Shown here: positions 34,824-47,271 of the stretch, piece by piece
Numbering within the stretch: the first letter of the stretch is position 1
Layout: each line of letters opens with the position of its first letter
Position numbers and translations under genes: made by a program
Notes under the pieces: generated by a model
Seen by the model: the letters and a program-made list of their open reading frames with translations, nothing else
The model's database searches: none
What the model was told of the DNA's origin: nothing
NCBI GenBank assembly: GCA_020543525.1
Contig: JAHYIO010000003.1
Span: 248,001 to 312,000, forward strand
Length of the DNA stretch: 64,000 nt
Direction of reading: 5' to 3'
Source: Coriolopsis trogii
Lineage: Eukaryota > Basidiomycota > Agaricomycetes > Polyporales > Polyporaceae

Positions 34824-37116
34824 GGCGTGAAACTGCGCTGCAGACGAGAGTGCAGACGACAGCGGGCGGAGACAAAAGAGTGACGAGGGGTGGGTGGTGG
34901 GGGGAAAGAGGAAGAGTTCCGAATTTGTTCAGAGGCAGACGGGATGAGACGGCCGCGGGGACGGAGACGGGCGAGAAAAGTTAGCTCAAGCCGGCAAGCG
35001 ATGATTCGATGATGGAGGGGTTGGCCGGCGTTATGCAGAGACGGACTCACGTTGCGGCTGTTACGTTGTGATGCTTGGCGAGAATTACGATGAGATTGTA
35101 GGCGTCGTGAGTAGTCGTGCGACGGGGAAAGCGGGAGAAAACAAGCGAGCGCGGCTCGTTGCGGGGACTCGGACGGGGCGGAGGAGGAGAGGGAGAGGGA
35201 GGGGGAGACGGGAGGGAGTGGATGGAGAGAAAGGTGAAGCGGACGAGATGTGTCCTGCTCTGTGCAGTCCAACGTCCCCGCCGCAGCGCTCAATCACGCC
35301 CGTGGGAAAAGGACGCGGTCATGCCGTGGTGCCGGCCGCGTCTTGTCCCTCGTCGATCGCCACTCTCACCGCGTTCGGACACCGCCCAGCCTCTCTTGTC
35401 CGTCGTGCTCGCCAGCGATGACCCTCGAATGCGCTCATTCCCCCCTCTTGCCCATCGCAAGACAGCGCGCCGAGCTCAGACAAGCCGTTTGATGCGCACT
35501 GGCCACGGCATGTCAAGCACCTGGCCCACTGCACACGCCGGCTTGAGGCCGTCGGTTCTCTTGGTTACTCTCCGCCCAATCACAGTGCTGCAAACATGAG
35601 GTCAACTCCTTCTTCGCCCTTGTCTCCTCGTTTGCTCCCGAGGCTTATGTTCCAGGACGCAATGCGTATGTTCGGCTTGCTAGTACGATTCTCGTATAGA
35701 AACGCGACAATAGCATCTGTGTACAGCCCTATTCCTTGCGCACCCCGGCTGTGTGACGGTTGACCCATGTCTTAGATCCCAGTGTTCGCCTCTGTTCTCG
35801 CACCAACCGCAGTCAGTCCTTCTCCAAATTTAACACACATACGCCATCTATCGCGCAGCCTCTCGGGCGCATATATCGCTTCTACTACCCTAAAAACAAA
35901 CGGGGTCCTTCACAACAATTATTCGCCTTCGGCCCCCGGCATCCCGGCATGTAATGCAAACCACCCACTACCTCAGTTCTACGACTATCCATGTGCCGAC
36001 CAGCTGTTGCAGTCTATTCCTGGGTGCTCATAATCATCGATCTCACCGCAACAATGCCAATGCCATTGGCGGCGCAGACGCCACTGCCTCGATTGTCATC
36101 CGTCAACGCGTCAACTACACATCTGCTACCAGCGTTAGCGTGCACGTGCAACCAAGCCCGTAGGTCAGTTCACGCACATTCGCTGCAGCTGGTGCACGTA
36201 CTGCTCAAGGCTCTAGCTGGTCGACCGCTGGCGATGCAAGAAGTCCACATCTGTCGATGATACGAGGATCCGATCTACAGCCTACTTCGAATTCTCGAGC
36301 TCCCTGCAAACGTCACCGAGCCGGAGCGTCCCGTACTACAGTGCACCCGGTGCTTGTCATACTCACCAACCATCTGCCAACAAGGCGTTGCATTCGCCGT
36401 GTGCGTGCTCACATGCCACGGCCGTCCATATGGTCAGCGGACGTGGTCGCCCGTCTAAACCCTACCCGCCTTATGTCCGATACCAGAGCCAACGCGCGCG
36501 AAGAGTTCGTCCGTTTGCGACCTACCTGAACGCATATACGTATGTTCATCTAACCTGCACATCCGAAACCATGCCTCCCTTGCAGCCTAACGACTTTCCC
36601 GACGGGCTTCAGCGGCCGTGTGCGTTCGCCCCATGATCCAAGTCCAAGCCTCTCACATGTCAACACGTACGTAAGTAGATAGAAGTCAATCCAATGCCCA
36701 GACACATGCAGCGATCATCCTGGCGACGTATGTGTAGGGACGAGCTCTCCCGCACAAAGCTTCACATATTGTGTATCGTGATGTAGCAGCCAAGCACCGG
36801 GTTCTGACTACCGATTGGTGCATGCATTTCCTAAGTTTCCCTGATTCTGTCTGTTGGTACTGAGGCGCTATTGTAGACATCATCTTACCCACTCGCAGCT
36901 GGTTGTCCGGCTGGCGCCGTGGCAACATATAAGAGAGTCACAAGAGCCCGTAGTGTTACTAGTACAGCAGTACTAGTGTCACTGCAAGCTCCCGTACAAT
37001 ATGGCCACCGTTGCGCAGCCACAAATGCAGCGTAACGCCCTGCCGATTCCGACAGTCTACAAAAGCAGGACACAAGCAGCGACCTTTCTACCACGTCGTA
37101 GCCAGCGTATCCCGCT
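34824..37116. other. Gene-poor gap of 2.3 kb between glucanase and Pep7 genes
   Basis: The part next to 34824 (to about 35300) is purine-rich on the plus strand, that is, a CT-rich promoter of the minus-strand glucanase. From 35500 to 36700 I find no family resemblance in any frame. A short hairpin, ACTAGTAC/GTACTAGT, lies at 36958-36977 downstream of the Pep7 gene. A non-coding transcript or an orphan gene with tiny exons cannot be ruled out. Confidence 0.4.
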
Positions 37117-39929
37117 TCATGTCCGTCCCTTCCCTGTCGCGCCCTGAGCCTGTCCATTCCTGTTCGCATTCGCCAGAATCCGCTCAATCTCCGCCCTGAT
37201 CTCGCGCAAGCTCCCCTTGAGCGTCTTCGCGTCCTCGAACTTGCGGTGCGCCTTCGCCTCCTCGACGAACGTCTCCAGGAGCGCCTCCTGCTCCAACAAC
37301 GGCTGCAGCACCCGCGCCACCTCCGAGTCCGGGTCAATGATCGCCTGCTCGTGCTCCCCACTCGGCCCTCCAGAGCCCGGGCTCTGCGACGGAGACGGCG
37401 AGCCCGACGGTTTCTTCGCGCTCGGGTTCGGGTTCGGCAGCGACTATGGAACGGAACGCGCACGTGTGGATGTGAGCGTTGGGCTGCGAGAGTGGGCGAA
37501 GAACGTACTTGGAGAGGGATCATGTGCTTCTGCAGGAACAGATTCGCTCGGGTGACGATCGCGCCCTGTATGCGGTCCTGGGACCCTCCGGGCGGACAGG
37601 GGAGCTTGCGGATGCGCTTCGCGAGCGCGTCGTACTGCGAGAAGGCTTCGAGCAGCCGCTTCCTGGCGGCTGCTGCTTCCGGCGTCGGACGCTCCTGCTT
37701 GCTGTCGGAGGTGCGACGGTGAGAACGGGCGTCATAAAGGCGAGCGGAAGGCACACGAACCTCAGATTCACGACGAGCTCTTGGAAGAGTGGGAGCTCGT
37801 CCTCGATCTCCTTCTCGAGACTGATGAATGCCTACGTATGCCATGAGCAACCTTGTCCCCGGCCGATCGCAGGCAGTCTCACCTCGTACAGTCGTGTGAA
37901 TAGTGGTACGGCGCGCATCTCCTGCCGGTACTGTTGTCGTCTGTACGAAACATCCTCAGTCGCCATCTCTGTCGGAGAGCAGGCAGGCGGACATACAACA
38001 ACACAGGCCGGCATTCACGACATATTCGAACTCCCTTGAGGAACTTCTCCTCTTCGCTGAGCGTCTCGCCCTTCTTCCCCTTCCCTGGAGTGGCAGGCGT
38101 CCGTCGGCGGACACCATAGTCCACACCTTCGCCGACCTCCTCTATTCGCCCAGTTGTCTGGTCGACGACGAACAGGAGCGAGCAGGTCTCAGGGCGTTGA
38201 GGGTATTTGACGGGTAACGAGCAAACGATCCGCCCACAGAGGCGACAGTGGTGCTTCCGGTTCGTCAGAGGATGGAAAGAGGCACTTCGGTCGGACGGGT
38301 CAGTAACACGCTCAAGTCCTCCCGCGAACGACTCACGCGCAGATGGGGCACTGCGACACCGACGAGTCGTCCTCCCACGGCGTGATCTTCTGCTCAGCCA
38401 CTGGCACATGTCGTCAGCACACAAGAACATCCAAAAGCACACTTGTTCGAAACGAACGGACAACCTACCTCGGATATCGTTCTTCCCACCTTGCGATGCC
38501 TGCGACTGCAGCACGTCCCGCCACAGATCGGCCGCGCTCTTCGTCTTCAGATCCGAGAGGTCCAGATCCCAGAACGACGACGCACGCCGGTTCTGCTGCA
38601 TAGGTCTCGGCTCCGGCGCGGGCAGCTTCCGCTCCTGCCCCGGCGGAGGAAAGTGCAGGTTGATGAGTTTCTCGAGGCGGCGCTCGAGCCGCGTGCGCTC
38701 TATCCGCCCCACGTCCCGACTGTGGTTTCGCGCCTCGACGAACTCGTCCGTGCGCGGCCTGTACACGCCTTTCGGTTGGAAGCCGGGGCGGTATGGCGCT
38801 GGGGACCGTCCCGGCACACGCTGCGCAGTCGGCACGGCCGAAGACGTGGACGTCGATGGGGTCAGCGCCGGAGATGGAGAAGGCGATGGCGAGGCCTGGT
38901 GAGAGCCTCGGCCGTCAAGCATATGAGATGGCATCATGGATGATGCTCGGTGCGGCAGTCCCGTTGCTGCTGCAGGAGTCGGCGCTATGGGCGTGGGACT
39001 GGGCGACGCCGCGGGGGAGATGGAGGGAAGCCGATGCGTCTGCAGCTCGAGTGCGGGTATAGGAGGCAGCGCGCGATCGTGTGCGGTCACGGAGGGCGAC
39101 GACACCGCGGACGAGCGGCCGCTCGTGGGCTCGGTCAAACGCTGCTCGGCAGGTCTGGGAGATGGGAGTAGCGCAGAGCTCTGCACGTGCATGCTGGCCG
39201 GTCGTAGGGGAGAGGACGGTAAGGGTGGCTTGGATGAGGGCGGGCGAATGTGTCGGAATGTCGACGACTTCCGGGGTGATGCAAGAGGTCTCTCAGACAA
39301 TGTCGGCGAGAGTGTCGAGGGTCCTGCAAGCGGAGGCGTTGGCTGCGCAATTGCCTTCCCGTTGACCTTGGGTGAGCCGGCCTGAGATACAGGGGAAGCT
39401 GGTAGCGGAATCGCCACAGCTGGCGGAGTAGAGACGGGAGGAGTCATAGGTAGCGGCGAAGAGGCAGGCTTGATTGGTGATGTAGGCGCGACTGCCACGG
39501 GGGACGGTATTGGGGACACAGGTGCAGTATCTAGACTCTCTGCATCTTTCTCTGTGGCCACTTTCTCGAGACTGACGTTAGGTGCAGGTGGGGTACCTTG
39601 ACGTAGTTGCGTGAGGGTGTCGATCATGGACACAGGACGTTGGAGAGGATTGCGGCCATTGAGTAGTGCTATCGAACGTTTCTCTGCATCTGTAACGCCA
39701 TCGGGAGCATGCGTGACGGCTGGGTCGCTGTATGTATGTCCGTTCACAAGCGTAGAGACTGGCCTGGGATGGTCGGGAGGCGGGGGTGCTTGCGGTATTG
39801 CTTGCGGGTTGGACTGGACGCGATTATGACGCTTTGACTGTCGGTCGGAATGAGAGGATGATGGAATGCGAACAACGACTGTGAACAGACCTTGTACGCT
39901 TGGTACGGGACATACGGGGGATTCTCCAT
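37117..39929 (-). CDS. FYVE zinc-finger endosomal protein, Pep7/Vac1 (rabenosyn-like)
   Basis: Tethers Golgi vesicles to endosomes through PI3P and Rab5/Vps21 binding. Exon 1 is MENPPYVPYQAYK, joined to RHNRVQSNPQAIPQAPPPPD. The long second exon is a disordered Pro/Ser-rich region of more than 300 residues (for example LPPIPALELQTHRLPSISPA). Then comes RIERTRLERRLEKLINLHFP. The FYVE-like part has VSQCPICA, SFHPLTNRKHHCRLCGRIVC (with the RKHHCR motif) and GVRICRECRPVL, giving paired zinc cysteines. C-terminal helices follow (QEMRAVPLFTRLYE, RKRLLEAFSQYDALAKRIRK), and the end holds QPLLEQEALLETFVEEAKAH, the Rab-binding coil. About 780 residues and six or seven introns. The family is clear from the FYVE and flanking helices together. 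Confidence 0.88.
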
Positions 39930-40260
39930 GTTAGAAGCTGAAGAGTACTAGAGTATGAGTGTCGTGAGTGTACTCGGCTGGGATGCCGCGTCTGTGCGCT
40001 GCGTGGAGCAGTGACTTTCAGCGCTGTTCGATGCCGCCTGTCGTCGTTGTTGACAAGCCGTGCAGGAGTAGATGGAAACCAGCGTCGCAGACTCAGACGA
40101 GCGAGAGTGTGCTGGAGTGCCTCAGCCGACGGTGACCAAGGCTAGCTCAAGGCCAAGGACCAAGCTGTGGCATCTACCCCGGAATCCCGGATCGTCGCGT
40201 CAGGCCATCTAGCCGCGCGCACTGTACTCACGCCAATCTCGAGCCTGTCTCCCAACAACC
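39930..40260. promoter_or_regulatory. Divergent promoter, Pep7 and twinfilin genes
   Basis: A 331-base interval between two divergent start codons. It must hold both promoters; I see no TATA box in it. Confidence 0.5.
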
Positions 40261-41599
40261 ATGTCTGCCCCGACAGGCATCTCAGTCTCGCCTGAACTTG
40301 CTTCAGCCTTCTCCGATGTTGTTGGCTCCACACAAACTAGATTTCTCAAGATCTCAATCAAGAATGGTCTCTGAACGTCCTCTGCTTCGTACGCTAATCG
40401 ACCCGCTCACCCTTGATGTGCCTGCTAGAATCCCTCGTGCCCGATGGTACCTACCCGCCAAGGGGCAGACTTGAGCAAGACCTCGACACATTAACAGACA
40501 TCCTTGAAGACAATGTCCCTGCATACGTTCTTGTCCGATTAGACGATCCCCCCTCGGAATGGCTGGCCATCTACTATGTGCCCGACACGGCCAAGGTCAG
40601 GGACAAGGTACGCATACGGTCCCGATCTCACAGGCAGACGCACTCGACGTTCCCCCAAGATGGTGTATGCTGCCACTCGAACCACTCTTACCAAGAGCCT
40701 CGGTGCCGCGCACTTCACGGACTCCATCTTTGCCACGAACAAGGACGAAGTGAATGCGGAGGGGTATGCGAAACACAGGCGTCATCTCGCCGCTCCCAAA
40801 CCTATGAGTGCCAGGGAGAAAGAGATGGAGGCAGTCAAGGCTGCAGAACGTGAAGCTGGCGGAAGCTATGAGGGCAGTCGAGCCAGGCAGAACCATGTCG
40901 GCCAGGGAGTGTTCTTGAAATGGTCTAGTGAGGCTGAGGAGGCCATCAAAGAGCTGGTGTCTGGCGACGACAGTCGACTCGTTATACTGGTCAGCCAGAT
41001 TCAATCTTGACATTTGTGTTTCGCTGATGAACACCACCGTCTCAGTCTATCGATCCTGCTACGGAGACGCTGTTGCTGTCTTCCGCTTCTTCCATCGATG
41101 TTTCACAACTAGGCACATCGTTGCCTGCATCTGAACCTTGTGAGGATGGCACACTGCATCAACATTCTCCCTGATTCTAACACATGCGTAGCATATGCAT
41201 TCTTTGGATGGCCGCAGAGCTTCACATCTCCCCCTCGGAGAGAGATAGGTACGCAGTGTCGGCTCTGCCGCAGTCAGTATAATCTTGCTAAAAGTGAATC
41301 CAGTGCCTATATACTCCTGCCCCTCGTCTTCGCCCGTGCGACATCGCATGCTCTATTCAAGTGCGGTGTTGTTTGTCGTGAAGGAAGTGAAGGAGTTCCT
41401 TGCGTCCGCCGGCAGCTCTTCCAGCCTTTCCGCACGTAAGGTCGAGACGTCCGATCCTTCGGAACTTGACGAGAAATACCTCGTCTCCGAATTGGGCTTA
41501 TCAGCGTCCGATGCATCCACCACCTCCGCGGGTGGGCCTACAGATGCGCCGGAGAAGAAAGCATTCGCTCGTCCGAAGGGTCCTGGGAGGAAGCGGTGA
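40261..41599 (+). CDS. TWF1: Twinfilin, actin monomer-binding protein
   Basis: Binds actin monomers and caps filament ends through two ADF/cofilin domains. Exons read MSAPTGISVSPELASAFSDV, RFLKISIKN, ESLVPDGTYPPRGRLEQDLD, PAYVLVRLDDPPSEWLAIYY, then MVYAATRTTLTKSLGAAHFT (first ADF-H). A charged linker leads to GQGVFLKWSSEAEEAIKELV, then CYAFFGWPQ and YSCPSSSPVRHRMLYSSAVL (second ADF-H). The tail ends EKKAFARPKGPGRKR, a basic stretch like those that bind capping protein and lipids in known twinfilins. About 350 residues with five introns, normal for the family. Confidence 0.9.
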
Positions 41600-42114
41600 T
41601 GACCACGGCCGTCATGTAGAAGGATGATAGTTTTGTAGCATTGGACCAGCATGTACTCCCTCACTTATCTCGATCACTACAAGGTGACCTATTGGCCTGC
41701 GGTGGCCGCGGTTAGTACACAAAGTAAAGGCCTGCTTCATGAAGTCGTTGATATGTGCTGCCTTGAATTTGGCGGGGCAAGCCGCCGGTACGGAGATCCG
41801 AACGGCGTCAGGCGGACCGAAATAGGCTGTCAATTGATGCGTGTACCAAAACGTTCACTGTTTCCCCACATTCGCTGTTCACATGCACACCTCGACTTGC
41901 AGCACGGTCCAGCCGTCGGGCGACGCTATTACAGTCCCAGTGTCAGGAACTTGCCACTCTAACGCTTAAAGCACGAGCCGGACATTGCGGCCGACACGAA
42001 CCCACTGCTTTACGCCCACCACAGCCTCGCGATTCTCCCTGACCAGTTGTCATTCTCCCGCAGGAAGGAACGGACGGACGGACCAAGTGACGTACCAAAC
42101 ACCAGTGCCAGAAG
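41600..42114. other. Intergenic region before the first CoA-transferase gene
   Basis: 515 bases holding the twinfilin 3' end and the promoter of the next gene. I see no gene or TATA box. Confidence 0.4.
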
Positions 42115-44288
42115 ATGTTGAACACAGTCCGGAAAGCTTGTGCAGTGCGGGCAATTCCGTCGCGGACTCTTCTACGAGGATACCCGGCACGGAACGTTGG
42201 CGGAACCCTCGTGAGGGCTCCTCTCGTCTACAGCTCGAGCGCAGGTCAGCCACATTCCGTTCGCTCGAATGGCTACAGCACTGTCGCAGTCGAGGAGGCG
42301 GTGCCCAGGAAGAAGAAGGTGTGGGATTCTGTTGACGAGGCGATTCGAGATGTCAAGTCGGGGGATGTTGTCTTGAGCGGAGGTACGTCTGTTGTGCGGG
42401 TGGGGTGCTTTGAATGAGTCTGAGCGGAATATGCGGGGTCAGGGTTCGGATTATGTGGGACACCTGGTGAGTAGAAAGCGAGTAGTGTGTATGAGTGTGC
42501 GTGACTGATACGTCGTCCCCCAAGATACCTTGATTGACGCATTATCGAAGCGGAAGGAGCAGGTGAAAGACCTGACAGTGGTGTCCAATAATGTGGGCTC
42601 TGGGGACAAGGGTCTTGGTGCGTACATGGGACGGGCTCTCAGGTCCTGTGATGGGTTTTTAACCCTTCGTCCAGGCAAGCTGCTATACTCGGGCCAGATT
42701 GACAAGGTCATGGCGTCCTACATCGGAGGGTGCGTATCCTCTTCGCGTCATGAAGGCCATCGCTGAGTGCATGTCCCCGCAGGAATAAGCACTTCGAGTC
42801 TCTCTATCTCAACGGCCAGATCTCGCTCGAGCTGATTCCCCAAGGAACGCTTGTGGGCAGGCTGCACGCACACGCGTCCGGTTTCCCAGCCTTCTATACC
42901 CCGACCGGTGCGTCTACGGCTGTCGAAGAGGGCTCGATCCCCATCCGCCTGAAGGAGGGCGGCATGAAGGCGGGCGTTGCAATCGAGGGGAACAAGAAAG
43001 AGGCGCGCGAGTTCAACGGTCGGCGGTTCGTCCTGGAGCCTGCTATCGCTGGGGACGTCGCGCTCGTGCGGGCGTGGAAGGTGGACGAGGTCGGGAACTG
43101 CGTCTTCAGATACGCTGCAAACAACTTCTCTACGACGATGGCGAAGAATGCCAAGCTGACGATCGTCGAAGTGAGTGCGCTGTCATGTTGTCCACCATAT
43201 CTGTCGTTGCTGACTGAAAACGCTGTCGATGTAGGCCGAGAATATCGTCCCGGTTGGGTCGTTGTCGCCCAACGCAATCCATCTGCCCGGTATCTACGTG
43301 GACCGTATCGTGAAGGCGACCGCACCAAAGGAGATTGAGATACTCGCCTTGGCTAAGGAGACGTCCGCGAAAGACGAGAAGCCGGCTGACCCTGCAAAGG
43401 CGGCGGCAGTGGCCATGAGGAACAGGATTGCAAGACGCGCTGCGAAGGAACTCAAGGACGGTTACTATGTCAATCTTGGAATCGGCATGCCCACCCTTGT
43501 GCCAGAGGTTCGCGCAAATTAGTGTATCAGCATCTATATGCTGACGATATGTTTGCAGTTCCTGCCGTCAGACGTGAAGGTATGGCTTCAGAGCGAGAAC
43601 GGTATCCTCGGCATGGGACCGTACCCCACGAAGGACCAAGTCGATGCGTGCGTTTCTCGTCTGGCCCGTGGTCGTGCGTCTACTTATACTTGTGCAGCGA
43701 CATCATCAACGCTGGGAAGGAAACCGTGACCCTCTTGCCAGGGTCGGCAGTATTTGGTAAGACATTGAACGAGGATACGCCGACCACAACGATCTTACAC
43801 AGCCGATCTGCAGATTCATACGACTCCTTCGCGATGATTCGTGGTGGCCATATCGACGTCTCTATTCTGGGGGTAAGTCCGACATATGCCCCTGCACATG
43901 TGTGCAGTGCGCTAATAGAGCGGCTTTGTCCCAGGCAATGCAAGTCTCGCAGGCGGGAGACATCGCGAATTTCATGATTCCTGGCAAGCTCGTGAAGGGA
44001 ATCGGCGGGGCGATGGACCTCGTGTCCAACCCGGACAAGACGAAGGTTATAGTCGTGATGGAGCATTGCGCGAAGGATGGGAGCCCCAAGATCCTCAAGT
44101 CGTGCGAGCTGCCTCTGACTGGGGCCCGAACCGTCAGCCAGATCATCACCGAGCTGGCTGTGTTCTCGGTGGACCGTCATGCGGGCGAGCTCACGCTCAC
44201 TGACCTTGCGGAAGGGGTGACGTTGGAGGAAGTGAAGGCGAAGACCGGATGCGATTTCAAGGTGTCGAGCGAGGTCCGTACCATGTAA
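42115..44288 (+). CDS. Succinyl-CoA:3-ketoacid CoA-transferase, copy 1
   Basis: Moves CoA from succinyl-CoA to acetoacetate (or related acids such as acetate) in mitochondria. The N-terminus [20 protein letters not shown] is basic and hydroxylated, like a mitochondrial presequence. It is followed by [20 protein letters not shown] 24-base microexon (42443-42466) encodes the FGLCGTP block. Next come [54 protein letters not shown] and [18 protein letters not shown]. In the second half [14 protein letters not shown] precedes [16 protein letters not shown], whose glutamate (SENG) is the catalytic residue. The end is [15 protein letters not shown]. About 550 residues, ten exons. All key blocks are intact. 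It sits 604 bases upstream of a second copy in the same direction. Confidence 0.93.
42443..42466 (+). other. 24-base microexon of the first CoA-transferase gene
   Basis: The exon is bounded by TCAG and GTGAGT. With codons split at both ends it supplies the conserved FGLCGTP residues between SGG and DTLIDAL. Without it the conserved block is lost, so it must be used. Automatic predictors often miss exons of this size. Confidence 0.85.
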
Positions 44289-44892
44289 GCATCGACATAT
44301 TGGTTACGTGCGGGCTATGACTGGGTTTGGAAGTTGTATTCCGTCGAATTCTTGTATGGCAGTCTAGCTCTCGTGATGCCCCAGGTTCCCCGGACGGATG
44401 TAAAGCGTCTGCCGCACATTATCTCACCAATGCAAGCATGCCTATTTGTTGAAACACAAGGATGTTGACAGAAGAGACCCCCTGCGTGGTACGGAGGGGT
44501 GGCGGAACAAGGAACAGGATAGGGTCACTGTGTGGGGTTCGGCAAGAAGAGCGATTGGCTGGGCCTCGGGACCGCCGGCGTCTGCACGTACCAATCCGGC
44601 CGCTCTCTAGATTTCGGCCTTCGACCAGCTCGCCCGCGTCGATATTCGTGGCGTCACGCTTCTGGATGGGACATACGACCAGAACACGGAAATGCGACGG
44701 AAGGTCCTCGTCCTGCGCCTGCCGACGCGATGCGGGGGAGCTCACCACTTATAAATCGAGGCACTCCATCTGACCCGGCTTCTCTTCACTCTTACCCCAC
44801 GTTCCCCGGCCTGCCTCGCGTTCTCTCCCTCTCCATATACCCCGCACTCGCTCTCCGTCGCAGCCAGGGTTATACTCCTACACTCCGACACC
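44289..44892. promoter_or_regulatory. Promoter region between the two CoA-transferase genes
   Basis: 604 bases between the stop of copy 1 and the start of copy 2. TATAAA at 44750-44755 lies about 140 bases before the second ATG and is followed by CT-rich DNA, a typical fungal core promoter. Copy 2 therefore probably has its own promoter. Confidence 0.6.
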
Positions 44893-47271
44893 ATGCTGGC
44901 GTTCAGAGCTCGCGCGCTTGCCATTCCCCGGGCCCGCACTAGCAACCGCCTCATCATCGCTGCACGGATACGATACTACTCAGTAGTCGTCAATGCACCC
45001 GTGACCAAGAAGACCAAGGTGTGGGACTCGGTAGACGAAGCAGTCAAGGACGTCAAGACGGGCGACATCATCCTATCAGGAGGTGCGCACTTGTCTCTTC
45101 ACCATATCGCACAGGGTGTTCAGTTCTTGTTCCCCCCACCTTCGTGCGCGCAGGCTTCGGACTCTGCGGCATTCCGGAGACGCTTATCACCGCACTCACG
45201 AAACGACCTGAAGTCAAGAACCTGACCGCCGTGTCTAACAATGCCGGCGCGGGTGACCATGGGCTCGGTGAGCATTTCCTTTCTCAGCGCTTTCCGAGAG
45301 CATTCCGGGAGGTGTTTCCGGTCCGCCTGCTGACCGTCCTTGCAGTGAAGCTGATCAAGTCGGGACAACTGGACAAGGTCATGATCTCTTACCTCGGCGG
45401 GTGAGTGTTTTCGTGTTCAGGTTCGAGACGGCGATGGCTGGGTCGTCACCGAGTGCTTCATCGTGACGTCATGGCGAAGGGCGAGCTGGACCGCGCGTCG
45501 TCTGCCGTTATGAGCAGCACTGCGGGTCTGCGTCGCGTTCGGAAGGGGTTGCGGTGTAGCCTTGTATGCGCAAAGCCTCGCAGGAATCCTCCCCACGTCA
45601 CAAGCCTGCATCGGAATGGAGGGCCAGTTCCAACGTCCAGCGTCCACAAGAATTGAGCAGCCCTAGTCACCTCGCGTGATATGTGACGTCTCGCGTTGCG
45701 TCACGTGCTGCACAGGTTCTCCCGCGCGATCTGAGACGCCTTCCGTTGCTCGTTGACTGACAATCCGCCCCACAGGAACAAGTACCTTGAATCGGCATAC
45801 CTCAATGGCGACGTCGGCATTGAGATGGTCCCCCAGGGCACTCTCGTCGCACGTCTGCACGCGCACGCGTCCGGCGAGCCATGCATCTTCACGCCCACTG
45901 GCGCTAACACTGCCGTCGAGACGGGTGACATTCCGATCCGGTACAACCCCGGCGGTTTGAAGGCTGGTGTCCTGATCCCTGGCAACAAGAAGGAGGCCCG
46001 TGTCTTCAACGGACGGAGATTCGTCATGGAGCCTGCCATTGCCGGCGACGTCGCGCTCGTTCATGCATGGAAGGCGGACGAGGTTGGGAACCTGGTGTTC
46101 AGGTATACAGCCAACAACTACAATGGTGTCATGGCTCGCAACGCCAAGCTGACGATAGTGGAGGCTGAGGAGATTGTGTAAGTGGTCTTGCGAGTTCAGT
46201 ATGATGAGTGTTTTGCTCATTGGATCTTTCGTAGTCCTGTGGGTTCGCTTTCGCCAAACGCTGTCCACGTTCCTGGAATCTACGTCGACCGCATCGTCAA
46301 GGCTACCGAGCCGAAGACGATTGAAGTCGAGAAGTACGCACCGAGCAAGGAGGCGCAGGCGCAGGAACCGAGCACCGGGGAGAGCAGCAACAAGGCCTCC
46401 AAAGACTGGCGGCACCGTATCGCGAAGCGTGCAGCCCGCGAGATCGGCGACGGCTTTTACGTCAACCTCGGTGTCGGCATTCCTACTCTCATTCCCGAGC
46501 ACCTCGACCCCGCCGTCAAGGTATGGCTGGAGAGCGAGAACGGCATCCTTGGCATGGGCCCCTATCCGACACCGGAGCAAGTTGATGCGTGAGTAGCATG
46601 CTGGAGAAAAATGCAGAACAATAGCTTAATCCATCTGGACAGCGATATCATCAACGCCGGTAAGGAGACCACCACCTTGTTGCCCGGTGCCTCGACTTTC
46701 GGTGAGCATTTCCGACTACGTTCCCTGTCGGACCTGTGGCTGACCTTGAGGCAGACTCGGCGGAGTCGTTCAACATGATTCGCGGTGGACATATGGACGT
46801 AACATGCTTGGGTGTATGTTTTACCGTTATCGTTGGATTTGCCGGACGCTCATCCCTATTTTTCAGGCTATGCAAGTCTCGCAGGCAGGTGACATTGCGA
46901 ACTTTATGATCCCCGGCAAGCTCGTCAAGGGTGAGTGACTGCGCTGTCTTGTATCGTTTTGCATACTCACAAGCGTCGTAGGTATCGGTGGTGCGATGGA
47001 TCTCGTCTCAAACCCCGACAAAACAAAGGTCATTGTGACCATGCAGCATGTGTCGAAGGATGGCACGCCCAAGGTCGTGCGGTCGTGCTCGTTGCCCCTG
47101 ACCGGTGCACGCGCCGTGAGCCTGATCGTGACGGACATGGCGGTGTTCCAGGTGGACCGTGCGGCGGGCAAGCTGCTGTTGACTGATATTGCAGAGGGCG
47201 TGACGCTGGACGAGCTCAGGGCAAAGACTGATGCGGAGTTCGAGGTTGCGAGCTCGCTCGCCACGTTCTGA
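44893..47271 (+). CDS. Succinyl-CoA:3-ketoacid CoA-transferase, copy 2
   Basis: Tandem paralogue of the previous gene, with the same fold and reaction. The N-terminus [20 protein letters not shown] is again presequence-like but unrelated in sequence to that of copy 1. [40 protein letters not shown] and [20 protein letters not shown] follow. Next are [34 protein letters not shown] and [16 protein letters not shown] with the catalytic Glu. The end is [10 protein letters not shown]. About three quarters of residues match copy 1 in the central blocks, and most intron positions are shared. One intron (about 45402-45775) has grown to about 370 bases. Divergence is high enough that the duplication is old. 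Different substrates or expression are possible. Confidence 0.93.

Noticed and set aside
37879..39747. 622-residue uninterrupted frame as a complete protein
   Set aside because: It reads through several introns of the Pep7 gene. Conserved blocks appear only after removing introns and including exon 1 and the downstream exons.
42115..47271. Assembly duplication as an explanation of the two CoA-transferase genes
   Set aside because: Presequences, linkers, introns and many residues differ, so the copies are real and old.
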